A stretch of 64,000 nucleotides of DNA from Antedon mediterranea (lineage: Eukaryota > Echinodermata > Crinoidea > Comatulida > Antedonidae). Positions within the stretch are counted from its first letter, which is position 1, and each line of letters begins with the position of its first letter. The notes below the pieces were generated by a model that saw nothing but the letters and a program-made list of their open reading frames with translations, was not told the origin of the DNA and made no database searches. The stretch covers positions 24,826,001 through 24,890,000 of the forward strand of contig NC_092674.1 of the NCBI RefSeq assembly GCF_964355755.1. The letters are read 5' to 3'. Positions 57,401-64,000 of this stretch are shown here, piece after piece. The translations under genes and the position numbers were made by a program.

Positions 57401-59725
57401 TTCAGATGGTCTGATTCCGTACTGGGCATATGCAGACTGGGTGGACGACTCTCAGAAAAAGATGTTTCACCTCAGCGAATTTGGAAACGTAACGGTATCA
57501 AGGGCAGGCATCTACTTCATTTATTCACAGGTAATTTGACATGATTTACTTTCTTTCTAAAAAAAACTTATTACAAAAAGAAAACAAACAGAAAAAAAGG
57601 AAAAAAAAGAAAAAATTGGAAACAACAGTACAAAAGGCACACATCTATCTTTTATTATCATTTATTCACTGGTAATTTGAAATTATTTACTTTCTTTCTA
57701 AAACAATTTTTACAAAAAGAAAACTAAAAGAAAAAAAAGACAAATTTGGAAACAACGGTACAAAAGGCAGACATCTACTTCATTTATTCACCAGTAATTT
57801 GAAATGATTTACGTTCTTTCTACAAAAGAAATTATTACAAAAATACAACAAACAGCAATGAACACAAAAAAGCAGATATCTATGCTGCACGCGGATAAGC
57901 TGTAACAGGGTTCATTATCATTACAACACTAACAGATTATAAATAGCATGCTATCGACATATTAAAAACCAGGTTAAACAAAACAAAAACATTTGGAATG
58001 TTATGGTCTTTCTTGTGCGATAATAAATCAGAAACTACTGTAGTATCCTGTTTATCATATTAATGTACGATCTTGGGCTTCAACCTTAAATCAAAAGCTA
58101 ATTTGTTTCCTCTATTTATTTATTTCATAATTTCAAATTTTGACAACAGCGCTTTTACCCACTAAGTAAAATGAGTGGGTTCAATTGTAATGTTTAATAT
58201 CTTGGATCCTGTTTTGATGTAGTAGTCAATATTACAGTTCTGTTATTTTAACCTTTATCCGTGTAGAGTGTGGGGAATTTTTTTTTTAATTTTCGCAATT
58301 GTTTTTCTACTTATCTGTTGATGTAACTATTAAACTCTTCTTATTTGCCTTAAAACGTCAACATTCAAGATATTAAATATTAATTAATTGATACATTGAA
58401 ATCAAAATATATTGCAAAGAGTTTACAAACTCATACTGTATTCATCAATCGTCGCAAAAACGGTATTAATTATTATGATATAATTACTGAATTTTACAAC
58501 AACGAAAAATCTTTTCACTGGGTTAATTTTTACTTTTATCACATTTTTTAATAATCTAATAGTATAGATGAGTTAGTATTGATATTCCTGTTGAAGTGTC
58601 AACCAGCGACCGACCAATGGGGTTATTCAAATTGAAGTCGCATATTTCCACTTCTTTAACTTTAGTTCACACGATGTAACTTAAGTTCTATGCATTTCTA
58701 TCTTGCTATTGCGCATTGCTAAAGTTTGGTTTCCAAAGACATTTTGACCAATCACAACGAGATGGATCATCCGAACTTTTGTTTGTGATTGGTCAACTCA
58801 CTTTGGTTGTTCCTTGTCGATGCACTGGGTCCAAGTGGGGACTAATCTTAACTAATTTTGTATGTTCTATACGCTTGTAAAAACATACACTTGGGAGAAT
58901 CGAGTGTCATTATCAGAAGTATAATTCATAACCGGAAGTGCTTAAGTTACATTAACATTAATACTGTTTGCTTAGGTTATGTACTACGATGGCGACCATC
59001 CGTTTGTCGGCCACAGTATTTATATAAACGACGAGCCGTTCGTAACCTGCACCGAATGCGTTACAAACCCAAATCTGAAATACAACACATGTTACATTGG
59101 TGGAGTGACGCGAATTCCAGAAAACGCTACAGTTGGTATTCGCGTTGGATATAACCGACGCGTCATACATTTGAGTAGCGACACTACATATTTTGGGCTG
59201 GTTGGATTAGGGAAGTGATGAACCTAAGTCTTGATAAGATGATTATGCGTGCGCATGGTCTATTTTTCTTAAGGGACAATGGTAACACTTTGCACAAGCA
59301 GTCATACATACACTATGTCTGCTGTCGCAAATTAGAACATAGTGTAAATATGTACGGGAAAATGAGTTATTTTGTACATTGTATTGTAAGTTTATGACGT
59401 AATTAAGTTCGTCATGGTAAGATTTTGTCATCACAAATTATCCTTAAAATTGATCCATGAACTGAAACTGTGGCGTCTGTTTTAACTACAGGTACAGTAT
59501 TACGATGAGAATGATTTTACCGGACACAGTATCATGGTTGACGGTGAACCATTTGTCTCCTGTACCGAATGTCCCGTCAACAATTACCGCAAGTATAGTA
59601 CCTGTTACGTCGGTGGGGTAATTCGACTAGAGAAAAATGCCCAGGTAGGCATCAACGCAAATTATCGCACTAACATCAGACTCGCCAGTGACACGTCTTA
59701 CTTTGGTTTTATCAAACTTGTTTAA
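39858..59725 (+). CDS. TNF-superfamily ligand, ectodysplasin/eiger-like, with alternative exons
   Basis: Exons: 39858-40121, 47427-47664, 51941-51970, 53076-53105, 53839-53882, 54595-54697, 55457-55489, 55632-55661, 56429-56461, 57406-57530, then 58976-59218 or 59492-59725. All junctions are in phase. With every exon and the first ending, the protein is 390 residues. Residues 31-48 form the single membrane helix (FLYLVGLFVCFATVWYVV) with no signal peptide, so it is type II. A heptad stalk follows (about 49-76). Exon 2 is acidic and ends near a KIKR site at residue 155. Exons 4-5 have four cysteines. Residues 203-219 are His-rich. The THD begins near 220 (GSVHFVGYTE), with the conserved AGIYFIYSQ strand in exon 10, and the final exon has the EDA-like C-T-C-x-NTCY-GGV layout. 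No collagen repeat is seen, unlike vertebrate EDA. Confidence is high for exons 1, 2, 6, 10 and 11, lower for the 30-nt exons. Confidence 0.85.
40455..41010. repeat. Three tandem units of about 190 bp
   Basis: AACACTAAAAAGACT-like starts recur at 40461, 40650 and 40839. Each is followed by GGAGAAATAACTTCATAT, TTCAGCAATT and ACTGGCTAAAAATAATCATA. Confidence 0.8.
41632..41990. repeat. Two tandem units of about 190 bp
   Basis: ATTAAC-ATATTT-AGAGGATCACC occurs at 41632 and 41823. Both copies share ACTGATATTAAGAT and ATTTATTTTATCGATAAACT. Confidence 0.8.
42016..42154. mobile_element. Family 1 MITE
   Basis: TGTGTCTACACTATCAAACT on the left and TAGTTTGATAGTGTAGACAG followed by AGCTTTA on the right, with the TGACGTCATATCACTACCAT core. 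Confidence 0.8.
42340..42440 (+). mobile_element. Retrotransposon 3' tail with (TCAA)n
   Basis: ATTTTAACTTTTATGTATGA is followed by ATATCGAATAAAA and seven copies of TCAA/ATCA. Non-LTR elements of the CR1/RTE type often end in such a microsatellite. No coding part is left. Confidence 0.4.
43290..43440. repeat. Dispersed repeat, copy 1
   Basis: It shares GATGTGGCGACCGAAATGTC, TACAACGTGACCGAAATGTA and AACTTTAAAACTGTAAACTT with copy 2 at 46465-46600, over about 110 nt at high identity. It may extend left to the GGGAGGAA segment at 43229. Confidence 0.7.
45160..45823. repeat. G-rich 17-bp tandem array
   Basis: About 38 copies of TTACTATTAGAAGGGGG, with variants of three to six terminal G and a higher-order variant TTAATATTAGAGTGTGGG repeated at several points. 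A seed version lies at 44828-44875. The G runs recur about every 17 nt on the plus strand. Confidence 0.9.
46465..46600. repeat. Dispersed repeat, copy 2
   Basis: This is the partner of the copy at 43290-43440 in the same intron and orientation. Compared with it, an extra segment at about 46190-46440 interrupts the left part and carries a minus-strand retroelement-like tail (TTATATAGCACC, AAGCGCTGAAA). Confidence 0.65.
47427..47730 (+). CDS. TNF ligand exon 2 with two possible in-phase donors
   Basis: The acceptor is ttttacag. The first donor follows CCAG at 47664 (gtaaaa); the second follows AACG at 47730 (gtgaag). Both leave phase 1 and both join to exon 3 as a glycine codon. The longer form adds 22 residues, very basic (NREGRRKSKDEKKKR), after the acidic segment. 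Either site is only moderate. Reading on ends at a stop at 47745-47747. Confidence 0.6.
48420..48560 (+). mobile_element. Non-LTR retrotransposon tail
   Basis: TGTACAGCGCATTGAGAGCT is followed at about 15 nt by ATGCGCTATATAAGAATGAA, the paired AGCGC/GCGCT tail common to many CR1/L2-type elements. The body is absent. Confidence 0.45.
49401..49540. repeat. Two-unit direct repeat, unit about 69 bp
   Basis: CCCATTGCTCGATGACTATA and CCCATTACTCGATGACTATA begin the two units; both end with CATCATTGTTACTGGCTA. Confidence 0.8.
50147..50333. mobile_element. Family 2 inverted-repeat element (GCAACGCAAG type)
   Basis: The left arm TTTAAAGCGTGGTTCCCACT runs into repeated ACGCAACGCAAG words. The right arm CTTGCGTTGCG, ACGTCCTTGCGTTACG and CTAGTGGTAACCAAGCTTTA is its complement. 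An inner pair CCAATCACAAGCG/CGCTTGTCATTGG lies between the arms. It is non-coding, about 187 bp. Confidence 0.75.
51941..51970 (+). CDS. TNF ligand exon 3 (30 nt)
   Basis: Acceptor tcctcag, donor gtatgc, phase 1 at both ends; it encodes GDNSQEPTAK. It is short, so it rests on splice sites and phase fit only. Confidence 0.5.
53076..53105 (+). CDS. TNF ligand exon 4 (30 nt, two cysteines)
   Basis: Acceptor tttacag, donor gtaatt, phase 1 at both ends; with the flanking bases it encodes NCRRACKNNR. The RRAC stretch is basic. Support comes from phase and splice sites. Confidence 0.5.
53839..53882 (+). CDS. TNF ligand exon 5 (44 nt)
   Basis: Acceptor ttttatag, donor gtaagt, entry phase 1 and exit phase 0. 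It encodes VPPVGCGPCATKQTT, a short Pro/Gly/Cys-rich stalk piece. The strong donor makes this the best supported of the short stalk exons. Confidence 0.55.
54178..54345. mobile_element. Hairpin element in TNF ligand intron 5
   Basis: ATCTATTTCTGTATCATTAT and ATATTTGGTAATACAACATC on the left are complemented by GATGCTGTATTACCAAATAT and ATGATACTTCGGAAATAGAT on the right. A similar element lies at 61287-61433. Confidence 0.7.
54595..54697 (+). CDS. TNF ligand exon 6: His-rich linker and start of the TNF domain
   Basis: The first 17 residues contain nine histidines alternating with acidic residues (HEHHHEHDHESHHEH). They are followed directly by KVGSVHFVGYTESVVSV, which fits the first beta strand of the TNF fold. 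The donor is gtaagt, phase 1. Confidence 0.8.
55457..55489 (+). CDS. TNF ligand micro-exon 7a (33 nt)
   Basis: Phase 1 in and out; acceptor cattag, donor gtgaga. With the shared G it encodes DDEKNPDMASV then G. It is the first of three similar exons inserted in the loop after the first THD strand. Confidence 0.65.
55632..55661 (+). CDS. TNF ligand micro-exon 7b (30 nt)
   Basis: Phase 1 in and out; acceptor tttaaag, donor gtgaga. It encodes DPMNPKMRIV then G. It resembles micro-exon 7a (D...NP-M..VG) and is one codon shorter. Confidence 0.6.
55665..56150. repeat. Tandem repeat of about 110-145 bp between micro-exons 7b and 7c
   Basis: CATTAT-TTTCGGCTGCTAA recurs at about 55680, 55794, 55927 and 56072. 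Each is followed by TGTAACTTTATTCGTATTTC, CCAACATTCATTT and CTCCTCTACGCATG. The first unit starts within 20 nt of the 7b donor. Confidence 0.8.
56429..56461 (+). CDS. TNF ligand micro-exon 7c (33 nt)
   Basis: Phase 1 in and out; acceptor ataatag, donor gtgaga. It encodes DRPINEDMVEV then G. It shares the D...N-DM-..VG pattern and the gtgaga donor with 7a and 7b. Confidence 0.6.
57406..57530 (+). CDS. TNF ligand exon 10: central TNF-domain strands
   Basis: Acceptor tttttcag, donor gtaatt. It encodes DGLIPYWAYADWVDDS, then FHLSEFGNVTVSRAGIYFIY and SQ. The AGIYFIYSQ strand is a hallmark of the TNF fold and matches the G-YFIYSQ of ectodysplasin. NVT is a possible N-glycosylation site. Confidence 0.9.
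57480..57870 (+). repeat. Tandem triplication of the 3' end of exon 10 with its donor
   Basis: Units start at 57480, 57616 and 57746. Units 2 and 3 repeat the exon's GGAAAC...GGCA-GCATCTACTTCATT-like end, and GTAATTTGA-AT-ATTTAC from the intron. Unit 2 has TTATTCACTGGTAATTTG and unit 3 TTATTCACCAGTAATTTG, so both keep a GT at the donor position. They lack an acceptor and are not exons. Confidence 0.8.
58719..58850. mobile_element. Short inverted-repeat element with paired CCAAT
   Basis: AAAGTTTGGTTTCCAA on the left, GACCAATCACAACGAG and GTTTGTGATTGGTC as the inner inverted pair, and GGGTCCAAGTGGGGACTAAT on the right. It is related in layout to family 2. It ends about 125 nt before terminal exon A. 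Confidence 0.5.
58976..59218 (+). CDS. TNF ligand terminal exon A
   Basis: Acceptor ttgcttag, phase 0, stop at 59216-59218. It encodes the C-terminal half of the THD in 80 residues: VMYYDGDHPFVGHSIYINDE, then CTEC, NTCYIGGV and the closing strand TTYFGLVGL. A glycosylation sequon (NAT) is present. No AATAAA is seen before exon B, so its transcript may run through exon B as 3' UTR. Confidence 0.85.
   Translation, partial: VMYYDGDHPFVGHSIYINDEPFVTCTECVTNPNLKYNTCYIGGVTRIPENATVGIRVGYNRRVIHLSSDTTYFGLVGLGK
59492..59725 (+). CDS. TNF ligand terminal exon B
   Basis: Acceptor taactacag, phase 0, stop at 59723-59725. It encodes 77 residues parallel to exon A: VQYYDENDFTGHSIMVDGEP, then CTEC, STCYVGGV and TSYFGFIKL. 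The cysteine pattern is kept, while the loops between strands differ and the NAT sequon of exon A is lost. Both exons accept the same donor of exon 10. Confidence 0.85.
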   Translation, partial: VQYYDENDFTGHSIMVDGEPFVSCTECPVNNYRKYSTCYVGGVIRLEKNAQVGINANYRTNIRLASDTSYFGFIKLV

Positions 59726-59925
59726 CGCGTCGATGTGTGGCTTGTTTAACGTATCGATGTGTTACTTGCTCGCGTCGATGTGTTACTTGCTTAACGCGTC
59801 AACGTGTTACTTGCTTAACTCGTCAACGTGTTACTTGCTTAATGCGTCAACGTGTTACTTGCTTAACGCGTCAATGTGTTACCTGCTTAACGCGTCAACG
59901 TGTTACTTGATTAACGCGTATATTA
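59715..59925 (+). repeat. 24-bp minisatellite overlapping the stop codon of terminal exon B
   Basis: About eight copies of CTTGCTTAACGCGTCAACGT followed by GTTA start at CTTGTTTAACGCGTCGATGT, which includes the TAA of exon B. The unit is a multiple of three, so one frame gives repeated LNASTCYL; I treat that as non-coding 3' UTR. Confidence 0.9.
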
Positions 59926-60218
59926 GTTTAGTAAAATGGCCATCTTCTTTGGCACAGTTTCATGGATCAATTTCGGATATTTATGAGACAAATTCTATCA
60001 ACTAATTATTAGAAGTATTCAGGAAAAGTAGAACCAACATTTTAAGTATACAGCTTAGTTCTTACTTGGATGGGAAATTAGTTTGACCAATCTGTCACTT
60101 GTGATATTGATCAAATTGCATTTTCGAGTTGTACGGCATTGCGTTTACGTTCAAAACAGAGCGTTTACATCATTGCGTTTACGTCCAAGTGGAAACAGAG
60201 CTAGACAGTTTATTTATA

Positions 60219-60234
60219 AATAAAGTGTAATAAA
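60219..60234 (+). promoter_or_regulatory. Paired polyadenylation signals of the TNF ligand gene
   Basis: Two AATAAA hexamers lie at 60219-60224 and 60229-60234, about 500 nt after the stop of exon B. They are the first canonical signals I see after exon A as well. Confidence 0.5.
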
Positions 60235-61286
60235 ACAGTATATTATTATATAATTATATATAAACCCATAGAATTTAATACAAATATCTTTATTTAAAAT
60301 CACAAAGCCGTTTTTAGGAAAACGTCGTTAAGATAGTAGGTGGGAGGTGGTCAGACAAATAATAGGTGTAAATTGTATTTGAATACTCATTTTCCCTTCT
60401 GACTCATCATTGGAACGAAAAACACATGTTGAATAACAGAGCGTTTTGTTAAGGTTAAAATTGACCCATATTTGTGAATATACAATTTGGGAAATCCCAT
60501 TAATCTTGTTTTAACTATACTTCTCAAACGCAGCGCATTTCGCAACTAATGACCTTTTAAAAATAAAAGAATAACAGCAACTCTTTCCTTTCTTTTGGGA
60601 AAATAGGGTCGGTGGTTGGAATCCAACAAACAATTTTGTTAGTCATAATGGTTTTTGTCTTGTTATATTTTTCTAAAACGTGAACATGGAAGTAAAAAAA
60701 ATATAGAATAAAGTAACGAAACAGAAAATTACGTCAGCAATGTGACGTCATCATTCTATTATTCTGAAATTAGTTGCAAAATGGAAACAAAAACTTTGAT
60801 CGAATCATTACAAATAATCAGATTTTATTAAAATAAAATAAATAAAATAAAAATAATTTATGGTTAACATTGAATTTTCCGGAAAAGGGGGATTTTTAAC
60901 CTTTAACCTTTAACCTTTAAGGTTTAGTTTAAATTGGTATTGATCATATAACTTCTTTTCTGTTACGTCCATGTTCACTTTTAACTAAATACTATTAATT
61001 TATGAAGTTTATCATTTTTGTAAATATTAGTTTAAGTTATTTTAATTTGTATTGTTTAACCACTGCCTTGTTTTTGTATTCTGTTCTGTGTGATATGCAA
61101 TATTTATTTTTCCAAAGAAGTTATTTCAGTTGGAGGGGTAACCATGTCTAAGGTGTTAAAAAAAAATTCACACTGGCGTTGTTATAGTATTGGACGTTGA
61201 TGCTATAATCACGCATTTTGTGTTATACCGTGGAGGTATTCATCCATGGTTATCTACCATATTCTCCCTACTGTATATATGATTTG

Positions 61287-61433
61287 TACGGTATCATCGC
61301 AAATACCGTAATGCAGTGTCATATATTACGCCTATCAAAGCCTAATTTAACCCAACCCTAACCAAAACATATAGTATTGCAGTTGTCACATGTTATATTT
61401 ATGAAACACTGTATGACATAATTTGCAATGATA
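61287..61433. mobile_element. Hairpin element, second copy of the 54178 type
   Basis: GTATCATCGCAAATACCGTA and ATGCAGTGTCATATA on the left are complemented by ATGAAACACTGTATGACATA and ATTTGCAATGATAC on the right. Confidence 0.6.
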
Positions 61434-62453
61434 CTTGACAGATTAATGCCATTTGTGTAGATCGTACAAAGAATCGGGTGGTTATACAGTAACATTTGCA
61501 CTTTTCTTATTCCATTTGGACTTTCCAACAGTTTTTCTGTGAGGTTTTAAATTTCACCCTACACTAACTTCTACCCATTTAGCATGTTGATCATGATAGG
61601 ATTAAGTTCCAACAGAATATTCCTCGTAAATCTGTAACATTTTGTCAGTGATACTACGACGTTACGTGCGCGTACAAACATACGTACGTACGCATAAAAC
61701 TAATTCGTGCGATCACTGACAATTTAGGATACCTCGTGTACAGGCCTCAGTAGATTTTAATAATGTATATTATTTTCGTCTTGTAAATACATATTTTGAA
61801 ATAATAAAAGATATACCGTATACGTTGTGAACAACTTTGTTTATATCGTTCTAATAATTGAATTACGTAAACGAACGGAATGACTTGACCTACGTCAAAT
61901 ATAGAAAGCCGTAACCGTTTAATTCAGTCATATTGCTGATAATGACTCTTTTGATAGACGATGATAACTGTGTTAATATGAAGAAAAAATAATACGCAAG
62001 AATTTATTATATATATATTGATAATAATTATGATGATGATAATGCGAAGGTACTGATAATGATTGTGTGATGATGATAATGATGATGTTGATGATGAAGC
62101 AGTAATACTCCGGTGGATCTCGATGCCACGTATTTCAGATCATCACTGCCTGGTTCATACATCTACACCACCGAGTTAGTGTTGGATTCGAGACCAAGGA
62201 AGTTGTGCCTTTACTATACTAGACCTACTCTTGCCTTGACTATACTAGACCTACTCTGTCATAATAGTAATTGATATTCGAGAAATATAGTCTAAATTAG
62301 AGTTCATAAATATACTTATATAAAGTAAAATTGACGTCGGAGTATTAGGCCTAAATCAACACATCTGACCAATAACAGTATATATATATATATTGTATAC
62401 GGAATGCTATTCATGTCCCTTTAAATAATGTATACTGTCATTTCAAGGAATTT

Positions 62454-62604
62454 TAAGCTCTGTCTACACTATCAACTTTATGTCACAAACAATGCGATGT
62501 GCCCATATATGGACATGATGATGCAATATCACTGCTATAATATTTGTGCATAGCATTACCATCTTTGGTCACCAAACTAGTTTGATAGTGTATACAAAGC
62601 TTAA
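62454..62604. mobile_element. Family 1 MITE
   Basis: TAAGCTCTGTCTACACTATC on the left and AGTTTGATAGTGTATACAAA then GCTTAA on the right. The core GCCCATATATGGACATGATG is kept. Confidence 0.75.
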
Positions 62605-64000
62605 GATACATTTTTAAACTAGTTTACACAACATCTCGTTATTGCTTTTTAAATCATTCTTTTAAACCTAAAGTATGCACAGAAGTTTGTTTTGCATAGC
62701 AGATGTACGTTATTATTGGTTGAAGGCTTGTATTCTTACTCCTGTGAACGATCAAAGTAGGCATATTGATCGAAACGTCGAGAAATCCAACTTTTCAGAA
62801 ATAAATACGTGGTGCAGGGCCTGCTTAATTCGAAGTAAATAAGTTCCAACTTTGTTTATTAATTTTTTCTTTGTATATAAATAATTGCAATTTCAGGTGT
62901 ACCACAAACCTTATATCACCACATCATTATTAGTTTTGTTGTCATTATTAATGTCACACAAAGAAATACATTATGAAAGTGAATATTTGTAAACAAAACT
63001 GTAAATAATATTTTTTAAATTCATTTATTAAAGAAATATACCAATTATACTCATGATGAGACCTAGTTAAGCCTCTTTTCCCAGGTAAGTCACTAACTCG
63101 GTAGGTACGGTACACAATTAACAATCTTTACATCGAAAACATTGTTCCGAAGGGCAACGGTATAATTATAATATTATATTGTTGTCACGTGGTTATTTAT
63201 GCTCCGGAATGTCACCGAGGCATTATAGGTGACAATTCATGGGTAGAAATCTTTTCTTATCTAGATTTTTGGGGAAATTAAGGGGAAAACTAGGGGAAAT
63301 CCCTCATTACCATATAAATAGAGACTGATAAGGCCCCAAAAATCCAGGTAATGTAAGGCAGACAGACATAACAAACAAAGTCCCGCCTACCATTTCCGAT
63401 TAGATAATGCACCAGTGATCACTGTGCATTGTATTAGGCCTAAACAAAAAAGCTACTGAATATGATTTTACGGGCCTGTCATGTGTCTACGCTTGGTGTA
63501 TTGCATTATCTATTTATGATCTTTGTTGGACTAAAACAATATTTGGATATTGATATCAGGGCCTCCTATTGGTCCTCATCAAATCTCAACAATAATAATG
63601 TATAATAATCATGTGATGAATCAAAATGCACCACACACCGAATGCATACAAATTGCAATAGCTAGAGCAGTTATAGCCTTCAACAATGACGTTTGCTTCT
63701 ATGGAAGAAGAAGATATAGGCCTATATTCAATCACATTGTGCATTGATGTAGACCCCCATACATACGTCCTTTAAATTCAAACATTGCAAATTTAATAAT
63801 GGAGACCAGATCCTTTTGAATGGTTTCTGTAATATTGTACATTACGCATCCATCCTGACTGGAAAATTGTACTGGGAAAGATATAGGGCGATAAACACCT
63901 ATGCTAGTAAACCAACACAAGACGTTTTTCAACAAAATTTTTAAAAAAGTATTAAAACAATTAAATTGCGAATTTCAGCGTGTAATTTGTTCTAAACGCG

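Larger units (their letters stand above)
59926..64000. other. 3' UTR end and intergenic right flank
   Basis: No supported gene. It holds a partial GCGTTTACG repeat (60140-60200), a hairpin element (61287-61433), an ATGATG-rich block (62025-62100) and a family 1 MITE (62454-62604). Frames at 63550-63747 (+) and 63732-63935 (-) overlap and match nothing I know. Confidence 0.5.

Noticed and set aside
58858-59154. 98-codon frame overlapping terminal exon A
   Set aside because: It is a shadow in another frame of a well-supported TNF-domain exon.
59688-60005. 105-codon frame after terminal exon B with LNASTCYL repeats
   Set aside because: It is the 24-bp minisatellite of the 3' UTR read in one frame and starts inside exon B in another frame.

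Overview
The window is eukaryotic: genes are split into short exons with GT-AG introns, the DNA is AT-rich, and it is full of hairpin transposons, tandem arrays and retroelement tails. The gene set points to an invertebrate deuterostome: a three-CH-domain jitterbug-type filamin, duplicated perforin-2/MPEG1 genes, a complete COG3 and an ectodysplasin/eiger-type TNF ligand. An echinoderm is my best guess. The very frequent TAGGCCTA octamer fits that, but the taxon is inference, not proof. Layout: 634-5728 (-) holds the first seven coding exons of a filamin-like actin-binding protein that runs off the left edge. 7432-9006 (+) is a damaged MPEG1 copy that keeps only the large exon. 10305-13201 (+) is a second MPEG1 copy with all three exons but an 11-nt deletion that breaks the frame. 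15991-30307 (-) is a complete 22-exon COG3 gene (834 codons plus stop, in frame throughout), whose introns hold most of the satellites. 30308-39857 is intergenic and repeat-rich, with no convincing gene. 39858-59725 (+) is a TNF-superfamily ligand gene of about 20 kb. 59726-64000 is its 3' UTR and intergenic DNA. The most unusual locus is the TNF ligand gene. It encodes a type II membrane protein with a coiled stalk, an acidic stretch with a KIKR site, a histidine-rich linker and a TNF homology domain (THD). Three similar phase 1-1 micro-exons (33, 30 and 33 nt) lie inside the first part of the THD. The second half of the THD is encoded by two tandem, diverged, alternative terminal exons. A second in-phase donor in exon 2 would add a 22-residue basic segment. 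If all choices are independent, the locus could give up to 32 protein forms; that number is arithmetic from reading phase, not observed. Other points of note: an optional phase 1-1 exon interrupts the third CH domain of the filamin-like gene; the two MPEG1 copies carry different lesions; at least ten copies of one short inverted-repeat element are spread over the window; and a long hairpin carries a tRNA-like B box in each arm. All exon boundaries come from reading splice sites, phase and protein similarity by eye; no transcript data were available.
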